The notes under the pieces are model-generated. The model ran no database searches. It saw nothing but the letters and a program-made list of their open reading frames with translations, and had not been told where the DNA came from. 64,000 nucleotides of DNA from Thiodiazotropha sp040506775 (GTDB lineage Bacteria > Pseudomonadota > Gammaproteobacteria > Chromatiales > Chromatiaceae), in NCBI GenBank assembly GCA_040506775.1, contig JBEVWC010000017.1, forward strand, positions 1 to 64,000, read 5' to 3'. The position numbers and the translations under genes are program-made. Of this stretch, positions 52,435 through 62,060 are shown one piece after another. Every line of letters starts with the position of its first letter. Positions within the stretch are counted from its first letter, which is position 1.

Positions 52435-53604
52435 TCAGCAGGACCAGAGCAGGAACTGGCCATCGACACCGGCACTGCGCGCACGTCCTCCGGTTTTTGC
52501 TTTGTACATGCGGTGATCGGCCAACTCGACCTGACTTTTCCAGTCATTGATGGCGTCCTCCTGCACCTCTGCAACACCGATACTGGCCGTCACCGGCTGA
52601 TTATCGGGGCGCAATCCGAGACCGGCACCCATGATACGCTTCACCACATCATTGGCTTGTTGAGGATCGGCGGTAGGCAGAATCACAATGAATTCCTCTC
52701 CGCCCCATCGCACCACACTGTCGCCCTTGCGCACCGTCTTGCAGATCTGCCTTGCGGCGGTCTTGAGCACCTCATCCCCCACCTCGTGACCGAAACTGTC
52801 GTTGATGGTTTTGAAGTTATCCAGATCGAAGTAGAGGATGGACAGTGCGCTGTCATTCATCGCAGCGAGACGAAACTGCAGATCCAGCACCTCGATACCG
52901 GCTCGCCGGGTCAACAGACCGGTGAGAACATCGTAACTCGCACGGCTCACCTGAGAGAGCATGTAACGAAGCTGGGTCAAAGAAGAGAACAGCGCCACAC
53001 CGAGAATGAGCAGCAATAGCCAGATGGTGGAAACTGCATGGGTCAGCTCTGCGGGACTTTCGGGCAGATTGCTCCACGCCACGACCAGAATCATCGGCAC
53101 CGCATAGGCGAGAAACTCCACCAGGGTCAGAGGAAAGAGCGTCAACCCGGCCACCATCACAAAGGGCAGCAAGGCATAGAGCTCTGCCACTACCCGCTCA
53201 GTGCCACTCAGTTCATAGGCATCGATCCAGTGATTCGAGGCAAGATAGAACAGTGGCGTCACCGCAAGCATGACCGCCAGCAGCCAACGCGCCCGGTTCA
53301 GGGCCGGTTCCTTGCGCGCCTGCCAGGCCACAGCTGCAAAAATCAGTGCTGACAGGAGACGGATCGACAACAGCTCCGCCCACAACCCTGCCGGCAGAAA
53401 CATCAGATCGACCAAGGACCACAAGGGTACGAGAACCGCAAACACCGCACTGAAGAAAAATGTGCGGCTCTGCATGATCGCCGCGCGATGACGGCAAATC
53501 GGTAGTGCGTGATGCCGATCATTGAACAACTCGTAGAGCTGATCGGCGGTGTAGATTCCCAGGGATTCGCTAAGAGTGACATACATGGTTGTTAGATACT
53601 TCAT
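52435..53604 (-). CDS. membrane diguanylate cyclase
   Basis: A protein of about 389 residues with five or six membrane helices in the N-terminal half (about 45-220) and a GGDEF domain from about 230 onward. The active site reads RWGGEEF (near 300), so c-di-GMP synthesis is expected. The membrane part is a MASE-like sensory region of unknown ligand. ATG at 53604 follows AAAGGA; an ATG at 53637 or 53586 is possible. An Fnr-like box lies about 80 bases upstream. Confidence 0.88.
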   Translation of the reverse strand: MKYLTTMYVTLSESLGIYTADQLYELFNDRHHALPICRHRAAIMQSRTFFFSAVFAVLVPLWSLVDLMFLPAGLWAELLSIRLLSALIFAAVAWQARKEPALNRARWLLAVMLAVTPLFYLASNHWIDAYELSGTERVVAELYALLPFVMVAGLTLFPLTLVEFLAYAVPMILVVAWSNLPESPAELTHAVSTIWLLLLILGVALFSSLTQLRYMLSQVSRASYDVLTGLLTRRAGIEVLDLQFRLAAMNDSALSILYFDLDNFKTINDSFGHEVGDEVLKTAARQICKTVRKGDSVVRWGGEEFIVILPTADPQQANDVVKRIMGAGLGLRPDNQPVTASIGVAEVQEDAINDWKSQVELADHRMYKAKTGGRARSAGVDGQFLLWSC

Positions 53605-53684
53605 TCCTTTGCATTCCACTTTGACAAGCGGTTGCAACTATATCGTTCAAACCCATGCACAATTGACAGTTTTTCACATAAAAA

Positions 53685-53698
53685 GTGACCAAGATCAA
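53685..53698. promoter_or_regulatory. weak Fnr/Anr-like site
   Basis: Read on the minus strand, TTGATCTTGGTCAC has a perfect first half site TTGAT and a poor second half. It lies about 80 bases upstream of the membrane diguanylate cyclase start. Only suggestive. Confidence 0.25.
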
Positions 53699-53770
53699 AG
53701 TTTACACCCAGCCTCGCCCATCCCTGGCCCGACAGGTTCCGAACCACGCAACCCTTTCCGTCAATCCTTA

Positions 53771-54976
53771 TCAGGACTGAGCACTGATCCTGAGCCGGCA
53801 GAATCCATACCCGATCAACTGGCAGTTGAGTCGTAAAAACACACTCAGGGTCTTGAACTGTATCCATACAAAGGGCAACAGGAGCATGAAATAAGCCGGC
53901 GACAGGGGAGCAACCAGTTTGTTCTTCAACAGACCGAAACTGATAAAGAAAAAGCCGAATACAAAAATCGCCACACCGGGACAGACCAGGGCAAAGCTGC
54001 CGACATCCCGTTTAGGTCCACGCAAATAGTCATCGAAGTATCCGAGTCTTTTCATGACCTGATAACCCAACAGGCCGGCCAGGATCTCCAATGACAGGAT
54101 CACCGAGGTAAAGACGAACAATCCAGGCTTCGACAGTGGTTGCTCGAAGCCATGATGCAAGCCCATGATGATACGAATGGAGCTGATCCCGAACAGGGTC
54201 AGGATGGGTATCAGAATCCACAAGGTATAACTCGATTTCTGCGAAATACCGTGACGGAAGATCGATTTCACAGCCAGCACCAGCTTGACCATCGTGAGCA
54301 ACATGGCCAGCGAGAGAAAAAACAGCGAGCCGAAGATCCCCATGGCATTGATCGTCAGGTTATGGCTCATGGCGCCGGGTCCGGCCATCCCGGTAGCCAC
54401 CATGGCGAAGGCGAAGATCGCCATCAACTGACTCAGGTCGTTGTTACCCTCAAAATTGAAATCCCCACGGGTCAGCAGGCGCGTCAGGTAGTTGCCGTAT
54501 ATTCGCAAGGCGTAGATACCCACCGAGACGTACACCAGCAACGCCAGCGGAAACAACCATTCCACCACATGCCATAACCCGGGCACATACAATGCGCCCA
54601 CCACAAGCAACACATTGACACTCATGCTCAGAGTCAGGGGTATTGCCATCAGCGAGACTTCCTCATTACCCATCCTGAGCGCTGTGAAGGCATCCGTCTT
54701 TCTAAATCGCCGGTAGGCCCGCAGACTTTTAGCCAGAAGATGAAAGTGAATGAAGGCAAAACCCAGAATCAGTATCAGATCGACTGCCAGCAATGCCGAG
54801 GTCCAGGGATTTTCTCCCAGCAGCACCGATTGCAATACTTCGAAAGTCACCATCGGCGAGGTCGGATGTGGAATCATGAACTGAGGATAAAGAAAAAATG
54901 AAATCGCCAACCCGCCCGCACCGAGCGCGGCGAGAAAGACCTGAGGATTGAATGACGCTTCTTTACTGCTGAGCAT
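53771..54976 (-). CDS. polytopic membrane protein of unknown function
   Basis: A 401-residue protein with about ten membrane helices and few charged loops. Recurrent features are ALRMGNEEVSLMAIPLTLSMS (about 96-116) and VPGLWHVVEWLFPLALLVYV (about 128-147), which suggest a transporter- or channel-like family (the shape recalls the tellurite-resistance/dicarboxylate transporter type). I cannot name it with confidence. The gene ends at a TGA with TAA directly after, so it is not an interrupted selenoprotein. It is upstream of the diguanylate cyclase but with a 165-base gap. Confidence 0.65.
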   Translation of the reverse strand: MLSSKEASFNPQVFLAALGAGGLAISFFLYPQFMIPHPTSPMVTFEVLQSVLLGENPWTSALLAVDLILILGFAFIHFHLLAKSLRAYRRFRKTDAFTALRMGNEEVSLMAIPLTLSMSVNVLLVVGALYVPGLWHVVEWLFPLALLVYVSVGIYALRIYGNYLTRLLTRGDFNFEGNNDLSQLMAIFAFAMVATGMAGPGAMSHNLTINAMGIFGSLFFLSLAMLLTMVKLVLAVKSIFRHGISQKSSYTLWILIPILTLFGISSIRIIMGLHHGFEQPLSKPGLFVFTSVILSLEILAGLLGYQVMKRLGYFDDYLRGPKRDVGSFALVCPGVAIFVFGFFFISFGLLKNKLVAPLSPAYFMLLLPFVWIQFKTLSVFLRLNCQLIGYGFCRLRISAQS

Positions 54977-55241
54977 GTTGCAACCCCTTTGCGTACAACT
55001 TTAAAACAGGCGGCGATGCTACCAGCTGTACTTCACATCGATATGACAATGCGCAATTCCCCCGATAATTACGCGGTTCCCATACGACCCTGTGATGTGA
55101 TTCAAGCATTCGCACAAACATCATCGCAGTCACGCGCGTTGCCAGCAGGCTTCAGCAGAACCCCCCTCCGGCGACATTCCCTCAGCACTTGTGTTCCTCG
55201 AAAAAATGTTTGAGCATGTGAAAAACCACAACCCAAGATCG

Positions 55242-56057
55242 ATGATGAATTCACCCACAATCCTTCTGGCGGACAACGGTTCCCGACGTCCTGAGTCTGT
55301 AATAAACCTGCGGCGCATCGCAGGGATGCTTTCCACCGAGTGTGGGCGAACGGTTCTTCCGGTATCCCTGCAGCACGCGGACAGAATTCCAGCCGAGGCT
55401 CTCGACGGCCAACCCGCGGACACCTTCGCACCTCTGCTGGAACGTCTGTTGGGTCAAGGGGAGCGTGAGTTCATCGTCCTGCCTCTGTTTTTCGGTCCCA
55501 GCCGGGCGCTTTCATCCTTCATTCCCGAACAGGTGACACGACTCAGTGCGCAATACGGTGCGTTTGAGCTCAGCGTGGCCCCGGTACTCTGTCCACTCCC
55601 AGAGGGCGACTCCCGGTTGGCCGGGATTCTCGAGGCCCAGCTGCCGGCTCAGATTCAACGCATCATACTGGTCGACCACGGCTCCCCGATACCCTCGGTC
55701 ACCGCGGTCCGACGCTATCTCGCCGACAGCTTGCGACAGCGGCTTGGCCCGTCGGTAACCCTTCATGAGGCGGTCATGGAACGCCGCACAGGGGTTCAGT
55801 ATGATTTCAACGGAGAATTGCTCGAAGAGGTATTGCTCAGCGAGGGTGAACGGGATTCCATTACACCGATCGCGCTTTCCATGCTGTTTCTCTCTCCCGG
55901 GCGTCACGCCGGTCCGGGTGGGGATATCGAAACCATCTGCGAGGGCATCAGGCATCGGTATCCAAACTGGCCGATTCATATCAGTGGCCTGGTGGGCGAT
56001 CACCCGGATCTGATCCCGATCCTCAAAGACCGGCTCGATTGCATGCTTTTGAATTAG
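55242..56057 (+). CDS. tandem CbiX/SirB-type chelatase with a degenerate first domain
   Basis: A protein of about 271 residues with two CbiX-like domains. The N-terminal half keeps the fold (TILLADNGSRRPE, FIVLPLFFGPSRAL) but has Asn where the metal-chelating His of DHGS should be, and no second His. The C-terminal half keeps DHGSPIP and GRHAGPGGDI, with both histidines expected for inserting cobalt, nickel or iron into a tetrapyrrole. It could serve in siroheme, cobalamin or heme d1-type synthesis. The start is uncertain: ATG at 55242 or 55245, or upstream ATGs at 55191/55206; no ribosome site decides. Confidence 0.8.
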   Translation: MMNSPTILLADNGSRRPESVINLRRIAGMLSTECGRTVLPVSLQHADRIPAEALDGQPADTFAPLLERLLGQGEREFIVLPLFFGPSRALSSFIPEQVTRLSAQYGAFELSVAPVLCPLPEGDSRLAGILEAQLPAQIQRIILVDHGSPIPSVTAVRRYLADSLRQRLGPSVTLHEAVMERRTGVQYDFNGELLEEVLLSEGERDSITPIALSMLFLSPGRHAGPGGDIETICEGIRHRYPNWPIHISGLVGDHPDLIPILKDRLDCMLLN

Positions 56058-56091
56058 CAGGCTGTTGACATTATTAACCCAGGAGTCAGGA

Positions 56092-57156
56092 TTGGAAGCA
56101 TTCATCACTTTCATCAGCCAGGCCTACTACGACAGGCTCGACCGGGTATTCAGCCTGTTCGATTATGGCGTACTGATCATCAATACCCTGATCTTCCTGC
56201 TCTCATCCCGGATCGTTACCAAATTCGGCTACCCTCCCGCTGATCGCAAACACGCGTCCAGTGTGTGGATCCTGAGGCTGGTCAACATTATTCTGTTTCT
56301 GCTCTATTTCCTGGCCGTTTTTTTCACCGACAAGGCCCGTCCCCTTTCGCTCACCGGGCTGACCCTGCTGTGCGCTTACCTGTTGGCCCACCTGTTTCAG
56401 CTGCAGGTCCTGAAGCGCTATGGCAGAACCCGCGAGATCGATGACAGGGAGGTACTGACCCACACCTACCAGTCGGAGATCATCGGTCTGATCGGATGGA
56501 TCGTGGCGGGTGTCATTTCATTCCTGATCATCATCAACACCTGGGAGATGACCAGCTGGCTGCACGCCACCTCAGTACTGGGCGCGGTGCTGCTGATTGT
56601 CTATTCCACCAAGGATGTATGGGCGCCGGACAATATCAACGGCTTGATTCTCCTCTACAACAATGATGTGGAACCCGGCTCGGTGATTCAGGTCAGGGAA
56701 CTCGATCTGCTGGGTGTGGTGATCCGCACCACCCTGACCCAGACCGTGTTCAAGGATCTGCGCAGAAAATACAAGATCCTGTTGCCCAACTCCCGATTCC
56801 GTGCCAGCAAGATCGAAATTCTAACCAGCGACTCGAACGGCAAACTGGATTGCTATGCCGACTTCAAGATCGGATACGGATATGACGGGGATGTGATCGA
56901 ACGATTCCTCAAGCAGGTCTGGCAGGATGTAGCCGATTCAGGCTCCCTGATCGATCAGGAACGTCCCCCCAAGGTTGCGATCGTGGAGAACGGCGATCAT
57001 GCGGTGACCTGGCGGCTCTCCTACCGGATCAGCAGCGCCTACCGTCTGATCGAAGCGGAATTCACAGTCAACCGGGCCGCTTATGACCGATCCATCCAGA
57101 TGGACATCGGCCTGAACACGCCCTTGACGCACTGGATCGATAATCTGCCGGACTAG
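56092..57156 (+). CDS. MscS-like mechanosensitive channel protein
   Basis: A protein of about 354 residues with four or five N-terminal membrane helices followed by an MscS-like soluble part: IVYSTKDVWAPDNINGLILL then VEPGSVIQVRELDLLGVVIR and YKILLPNSRFRASKIEI, the usual beta-domain pattern. It likely opens under membrane tension. The probable start is TTG at 56092 with AGGAG upstream; another TTG at 56065 has none. It follows the chelatase gene by 34 bases and is read the same way. Confidence 0.75.
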   Translation: MEAFITFISQAYYDRLDRVFSLFDYGVLIINTLIFLLSSRIVTKFGYPPADRKHASSVWILRLVNIILFLLYFLAVFFTDKARPLSLTGLTLLCAYLLAHLFQLQVLKRYGRTREIDDREVLTHTYQSEIIGLIGWIVAGVISFLIIINTWEMTSWLHATSVLGAVLLIVYSTKDVWAPDNINGLILLYNNDVEPGSVIQVRELDLLGVVIRTTLTQTVFKDLRRKYKILLPNSRFRASKIEILTSDSNGKLDCYADFKIGYGYDGDVIERFLKQVWQDVADSGSLIDQERPPKVAIVENGDHAVTWRLSYRISSAYRLIEAEFTVNRAAYDRSIQMDIGLNTPLTHWIDNLPD

Positions 57157-57167
57157 GATCTGTTAAC

Positions 57168-57190
57168 CCCAATCTGATAATTGGGACTTA
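57168..57190 (+). terminator. weak terminator after the channel gene
   Basis: CCCAAT (57168-57173) pairs with ATTGGG (57180-57185), then ACTTATTT follows. The short stem makes it weak. Confidence 0.4.
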
Positions 57191-57370
57191 TTTCCCATTA
57201 GTACCGTGTCTCACATCACGGAACCCCTCTCGATAAAGCCTCAAGATAAGACCCTGCGCGGCGCAGGGCATTCTCCCTGTCCCTCGACAGAATGACCGCC
57301 CGTCAGGACGCACCGCGCGATCACCCGGTATTTACTGGAAAACAACTACATACGGAGAGTGAGAAACAAT

Positions 57371-58342
57371 ATGAAGTATTCAAAGACCTTACCCCTGTTT
57401 TGCCTGAGTCTGCCTCTCGCCCTGGGCACCGGTTCGGCATTCGCCTTTACATCCTACGCGCGTGATATCACAGGTTATTGCGACACCAGCGGTTATACGT
57501 TGCTACCCGAATATGCGAGCGATACCTGCGATGCCGCCTGCCACAGCAACCCACAGGGGAACACCGCCTATGAGAACGGCGATCTCGCCTATTTCTGCCC
57601 CCCGCCTCCGGTGGTCGATGAGCCGACCTGCACCGACGCGGATGGCGACGGTTACTTCGCGGAAGGCGAGGCCTGCGGAACCCTTGCGGATTTCGACGAC
57701 GGTCACAGCACCGCTTATCCGGGCGCTGCCGAAAACTGCTCCGATGGTATCGACAATGACGGCAACGGCCTGATCGATTCCGCTGATCCCAATGCCATCG
57801 ACTGTCCGGTCGAATGTGTTGATATGGATGCGGACGGATACAGTGCAACCGGTGGCAGCTGCGGACCGATCGATTGCAACGATATGGACAGCACCATCAA
57901 CCCGGGCGCAACCGAATCCTGCAGTGACGGCATCGATAACAACTGTAACGGTCTGATCGACTCCGCGGATATGAACGCGGTGGATTGCCCGATCTCCTGT
58001 ACGGACAAGGATCAGGATGGTTACAGTATCGAAGGTGGTAGCTGCGGTGTCGTTGACTGTAACGACGATGACGCCAATATCAACCCGGGCGCGCTTGAAG
58101 TCTGTGATGACGGAATCGACAACAACTGTAACAACCGTACCGACAGCGAAGATGCGGTTTGTCAGACCGGCAACGACGGAAGTGATGATGACAAGCCCTG
58201 GTGGCGGTGTCGTCAGTCCGAGGATCGGGATGAGAGTCATGAGCGCAGCCGTGATCATGACAGAGACCGTTCAGATGATGATCGCGAGGAAAAACAGGAC
58301 CGGGATGGATCCCGTGACCGGAGCAATCGTCGGGACGATTGA
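57371..58342 (+). CDS. secreted MopE-like metal-binding repeat protein
   Basis: A protein of about 323 residues with a signal peptide (about 1-24). Three repeats follow the pattern C-DxDxDGY...GG-CG...DCND-D-INPGA-E-C-DGIDNNCNG (about 85-255), rich in aspartate loops and disulfide cysteines; the repeat is annotated in databases as the MopE-like putative metal-binding motif. They should bind calcium outside the cell. The last 50 residues are a highly charged D/R/E/S tail. ATG at 57371 is used; a GTG lies four codons before. It is a secreted surface or matrix protein of unknown role. Confidence 0.85.
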   Translation: MKYSKTLPLFCLSLPLALGTGSAFAFTSYARDITGYCDTSGYTLLPEYASDTCDAACHSNPQGNTAYENGDLAYFCPPPPVVDEPTCTDADGDGYFAEGEACGTLADFDDGHSTAYPGAAENCSDGIDNDGNGLIDSADPNAIDCPVECVDMDADGYSATGGSCGPIDCNDMDSTINPGATESCSDGIDNNCNGLIDSADMNAVDCPISCTDKDQDGYSIEGGSCGVVDCNDDDANINPGALEVCDDGIDNNCNNRTDSEDAVCQTGNDGSDDDKPWWRCRQSEDRDESHERSRDHDRDRSDDDREEKQDRDGSRDRSNRRDD

Positions 58343-58462
58343 TCGTCAATAGTGACAGGAATGCGGCAGGACGCCGCATTCTGAACACCCTCACTGCGAC
58401 GGCACCTCTGGATCCGAAAGCGATTGAGATCTGCCGCCGCAGGGGCGAACCCTTAACAGACC

Positions 58463-59515
58463 CTAAGTGAGCCCCATTGTTTGCTTCGACTGTTGCCGAA
58501 CGGGCAGACAATCATCTTCAGGAAACCGCCCTGCGACCGCTTCCAGCCCGGTACCAATTTCTTCACTTAACCGATCCAGCATAGCGTATCGGTTACGGTA
58601 CATTGAACGTTTCTTCGAAATGACCTCATTCAGGTTCCTGGTTACGGGTTGCGCAGGCAACTCGAAAAAAGCTGCGCTGCTGCGTATCCCGCCACGGTCT
58701 GACCAGACCTCGTCGTAATTGAGATACAGATGACTGTGCTTCTTTTTCAAGCAATAAAAGTAGTGCTTGTGTTGACGATGTGAATCGGCGATCGCATAGA
58801 TCCGATCGATTCCCACCCGATGACAAAAGATCTGAAAAACCTCAACCATCAAGTCACGCGGACGTATGCCATGGGTTTTTCGGGTCATGTCACGATACAG
58901 CGTCTCGATGTTCGGCATACGCCGTCCCTGGATGGCGCCCACCAGGGCGCAAATCTGGTCTGAGGCATTTTTGTGTAGCGAGAATGCCAGAGTGAATATC
59001 CGTTCGTGGCCGACATAGGTGTTCAAGGTCAGCATCCCCTCCCTCATAAACAGACCATTCTTGTCGATCACGATACGCAACCCGGGATAGACATCATCGG
59101 CCTCGGCAAGAATTCTTTCCTGAGTGGCCTGGCAGTCGACCCGGTACGGCAGTTCAAGGAGGGTTGTGAAATGGCTGTGGAGATACTCCACCCGTTCAGA
59201 GGCACCCCAGTCCTTGCATTGATAAGGCCAGAAGATACTCGGGATGGCTTCAGGGTGCTGCTCCATCAGCACTCGAAATCGATCGACCGTAGCCTGACCC
59301 ATTAACAGGATATCCTTGGCATTGAGTGATGCCATGGCAAAATAGGCGATTCGCCCTTTCAGGGACCCATATTTCAGGGGACTGAGTCTGGCCTTGCGTT
59401 GATCCGGCTCCAGGGTGATCTTTTCCGAAGACCTCAGTATCAGAGAAGCTCGTCTAAACATCCTGTGAATCCTTTCATTCAACGACTCCCGTGAATCATC
59501 ACGCTGCGTCCCCAC
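58463..59515 (-). CDS. VirK/YbjX family (DUF535) protein
   Basis: A 350-residue protein of the DUF535 (VirK/YbjX) family: AIQGRRMPNIETLYRDMTRK, then THGIRPRDLMVEVFQIFC and IYAIADSHRQHKHYF in the conserved central region. Homologues are involved in envelope integrity and resistance to antimicrobial peptides in some pathogens; the reaction is unknown. The start is GTG at 59515, with an alternative ATG at 59461 that has AAGGA upstream. Nothing links it to neighbours. Confidence 0.88.
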   Translation of the reverse strand: MGTQRDDSRESLNERIHRMFRRASLILRSSEKITLEPDQRKARLSPLKYGSLKGRIAYFAMASLNAKDILLMGQATVDRFRVLMEQHPEAIPSIFWPYQCKDWGASERVEYLHSHFTTLLELPYRVDCQATQERILAEADDVYPGLRIVIDKNGLFMREGMLTLNTYVGHERIFTLAFSLHKNASDQICALVGAIQGRRMPNIETLYRDMTRKTHGIRPRDLMVEVFQIFCHRVGIDRIYAIADSHRQHKHYFYCLKKKHSHLYLNYDEVWSDRGGIRSSAAFFELPAQPVTRNLNEVISKKRSMYRNRYAMLDRLSEEIGTGLEAVAGRFPEDDCLPVRQQSKQTMGLT

Positions 59516-59966
59516 ATTGCTTTAGGGGATATCAGATATTTCCATGCCAGAACATGCTTCCTTGATCCTATCACAAGCCAACGGGCGTGCTGATATCCGG
59601 GAACAGGCTCAAACAGCGTACTGGGTCTTAATTTTGTAAATATTCGTGAACGGAAGCACGAACCGCTTCCGATCTCGCCCGGGAGTGGAGGTAGCGCATG
59701 GCCATTCGTTGAAGAACGCTGTTCACTGAAGTGATCAAGTGCAATCAGACCGTCGATCGGTTGCCATACCGATCAACAAATCAACAAACCGAAAATGGAT
59801 ATAAATCGGGAATATTGAAACGGAGGACGGAACAGCCGGGTAGCCGGCAGAATGCCGGCACCCAACCCTGAAAGCCGATAGGAAAAAACGGGATCTCGTC
59901 CACGACCCGTCCCGTCAACCGCTTACCCAGTCCCCCTGAGGACGGAGGCGACCCTATTGGTTTTTT
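59516..59966. other. 451-base intergenic region
   Basis: No gene is supported. GCCGGC (59843-59848) pairs with GCCGGC (59854-59859) across AGAAT. A separate terminator serves the barrel gene (59883-59910). The right end is the 3' side of that gene. Confidence 0.5.
59883..59910 (-). terminator. rho-independent terminator of the outer membrane barrel gene
   Basis: On the minus strand ACGGG pairs with CCCGT, with a short inner CGT/ACG stem, and six T follow directly. It lies 57 bases downstream of the stop codon of the outer membrane protein. Confidence 0.75.
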
Positions 59967-60530
59967 TCAGAAGCGATAACCCACTTTACCGAAGATACGG
60001 GTGTTCTTCAGATCATCGTTGGTATCGTCCAACTCCTGGGTCCATTGATAGCGGGCTTCAGCACCGAGGAACAGTTGCTCACTCATTTTGTAGTGCAGGC
60101 TTACACCACCCTGGATAGCCAGTACGCCTTCATTGACATGTCGACCATCCGCGTCCACATAGCCAATACCAGGGCCGACGCCGATCGAAAACCTGTCATC
60201 GATGCGATAAAGATAGTGCGGGTTTATTTCAAAACTGGTGATCTTCAGGCCGCTGTCGTCATACTGCATGTAGCTGAACTGCTGACGGATGCTGCCCTGG
60301 GGGGGATCCAGTAACAGACAGTTCATGGACAGTTCCAGGCCGAAAGACAGGTCCGCATCCAGTCCGTGGGGTAAGGGGTCGGTGATACCCCCCATCACGG
60401 AAAGGGTCAGATCCGGATCGAAGCCATCGCTTTTGGCCGGGAGAAACCCCCAGTTGTCTGCTGCCCAAAGCTGGTTATGGCCCAGTCCCAGGCCCGCCAT
60501 GGCTACAAGCCCAATGATCGTTTTGTTCAT
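59967..60530 (-). CDS. outer membrane beta-barrel protein
   Basis: A 187-residue protein with a signal peptide (about 1-23) and alternating hydrophobic strands (SLHYKMSEQLFLGAEARYQW, then IFGKVGYRF), ending in a C-terminal phenylalanine, as is usual for barrels assembled by the BAM complex. The predicted eight-strand size suits OmpW/OmpA-like barrels. There is one cysteine in the middle. Its function is unknown; it is transcribed alone and terminated by a hairpin. Confidence 0.8.
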   Translation of the reverse strand: MNKTIIGLVAMAGLGLGHNQLWAADNWGFLPAKSDGFDPDLTLSVMGGITDPLPHGLDADLSFGLELSMNCLLLDPPQGSIRQQFSYMQYDDSGLKITSFEINPHYLYRIDDRFSIGVGPGIGYVDADGRHVNEGVLAIQGGVSLHYKMSEQLFLGAEARYQWTQELDDTNDDLKNTRIFGKVGYRF

Positions 60531-60995
60531 GATTACTTCCTGGATTGGCTAAAACTACTTAAAATCCGGCGCATAATATAGCAAATTACTCTGGTAATCT
60601 GTGACACAACCTCCATGACATCCTGGAAAGTGCCGTCCGCCCACCACCGAGACATTGAGCAAGTGCACCTTGAGCTTCCAAAAATGTCCGGACTCCGCTA
60701 TAAATTCATATGGGTAAAGTCCTGATTTTCAGGAGATTATTTCACCATTCGGAAGACAGCAACGGGATCACTGCCCAGCAGGCGGTTGAGATTCATTCAG
60801 ACGAGTGAGTGACAAGGCGAAAACCTGCGAAAAAGCGCAGTTCACTGGAGTTAATGAGCATTTTGAGGCGGTTTTAAACGCAGCTTCGTAGCGTCTGAGT
60901 AGAATTTCACCAGCCTGCCAGGCAATCCATCAACCCGTGACTGACAACACTAATTCATTGTAATCACTGTATTTATATTCATAGAGGTGCGCATC
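60531..60995. repeat. gene-free region with a dispersed repeat (60808-60899)
   Basis: No gene is supported. The stretch GACAAGGCGAAAACCTGCG... ATGAGCATTTTGAGGCGG... AACGCAGC, about 60808-60899, closely recalls an intergenic repeat found in many gammaproteobacteria. Its role is unknown. TTCACCATTCGG and TTCACCAGCCTG give a short direct likeness around it. Confidence 0.5.
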
Positions 60996-61313
60996 ATGAC
61001 ATCCCGACCCGGAATCTTCGCAGTGGTGCGCAAATGGCTGCCCTGGCTGTACCTGGTATTCAGCACTCCACTCATGGCGAATAAATTCGAAACCATCGGC
61101 AGTGGAGTCCAGGGATCGAGTCAGATCAAGATCGAGTATCTGCAGATCATCGCCTACGCGGCGGGGGGGATCTTTCTGATAGCCGGAATACTGGCCATCG
61201 TACTGCACAACAGCAATGCCCAGACCCTGAATTACACCATGTGGAAATATTCGGCCGGGCTGTTTTTTCTGCTCAGCATCGCATCCGTGGCAGCAGGCCT
61301 TTTCATGCACTAG
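60996..61313 (+). CDS. small membrane protein of unknown function
   Basis: A protein of about 105 residues with three hydrophobic segments (about 7-26, 46-67, 80-102). No motif or family is recognised. ATG at 60996 with GAGG upstream is preferred to GTG at 60987. It ends 37 bases before the convergent TrhA gene. Confidence 0.6.
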   Translation: MTSRPGIFAVVRKWLPWLYLVFSTPLMANKFETIGSGVQGSSQIKIEYLQIIAYAAGGIFLIAGILAIVLHNSNAQTLNYTMWKYSAGLFFLLSIASVAAGLFMH

Positions 61314-61350
61314 CAAGCCGCTCGCTTGCGGCTCGACGAATATCCGGCTG

Positions 61351-62031
61351 TCAGCCGCTTGCCGAGGGCACCACGTAGAAGAGCACTGAAAAGAAGTGCA
61401 GCATGCTGCCCGCCATCACGAACAGATGCCAAACGGCATGATGATAGGCCAGACGCTTCCACACATAGAAAATCACGCCCAGGGAATAACACAATCCCCC
61501 TGCCAGGAGCAGCCACAGCCCCCCTGTTTCCACGGAATCGATCAACGGTTTGATGGCGATCACCACCAACCAGCCCAGACCCAGGTAAAGGGTCAGAGAG
61601 AGCCATTTGAAGCGATCCCGACGCAGGAACTCGAACAACACACCGAACAGGGCGATCCCCCAGACCAGTCCGAACAGCAGCCAACCCCACTCACCCCTCA
61701 TATTCACCAGTGTGTAGGGGGTGTAGGTGCCTGCGATCAGTAAAAAAATCGCCGCATGATCCAGGCGCTGCAAGACCCGCTTGGCCCTTGGCATGGGGAT
61801 GCTGTGGTACAGGGTGGAAGCGGTGTACATGAGAATCAGGGTGGCCCCATAGATACTGCTGCTGACCACATGCCAGACGTTTCCATACAACGAGGCGAAG
61901 GTGACCAGCAGGGCAAACCCCGCAACACTCAGCAGAATGCCGACACCATGGGTGATCGCGTGGGCGATCTCCTCGCCGAGTGAATATCGGCTGCCCGTGG
62001 CCTCAGTCTGCATGCCCAGCCAGCCTCCCAT
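61351..62031 (-). CDS. trhA: TrhA/hemolysin III family membrane protein
   Basis: A 226-residue protein with seven membrane helices and the PAQR/hemolysin III signatures EEIAHAITHGVGILLSVAG, MYTASTLYHSIP and YHHAVWHLFVMAGSMLHFF, whose histidines and aspartate form a metal-binding site in the family. Bacterial members influence membrane fluidity or lipid balance (TrhA/YqfA). It is read toward the convergent small membrane protein. Confidence 0.92.
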   Translation of the reverse strand: MGGWLGMQTEATGSRYSLGEEIAHAITHGVGILLSVAGFALLVTFASLYGNVWHVVSSSIYGATLILMYTASTLYHSIPMPRAKRVLQRLDHAAIFLLIAGTYTPYTLVNMRGEWGWLLFGLVWGIALFGVLFEFLRRDRFKWLSLTLYLGLGWLVVIAIKPLIDSVETGGLWLLLAGGLCYSLGVIFYVWKRLAYHHAVWHLFVMAGSMLHFFSVLFYVVPSASG

Positions 62032-62060
62032 ACTCCAGGGTGTTCCCGTTCACTGCTCCG

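Noticed and set aside
53771..54976. The membrane protein gene interrupted by a UGA selenocysteine codon
   Set aside because: The stop is TGA immediately followed by TAA in frame, so readthrough gives no useful extension.
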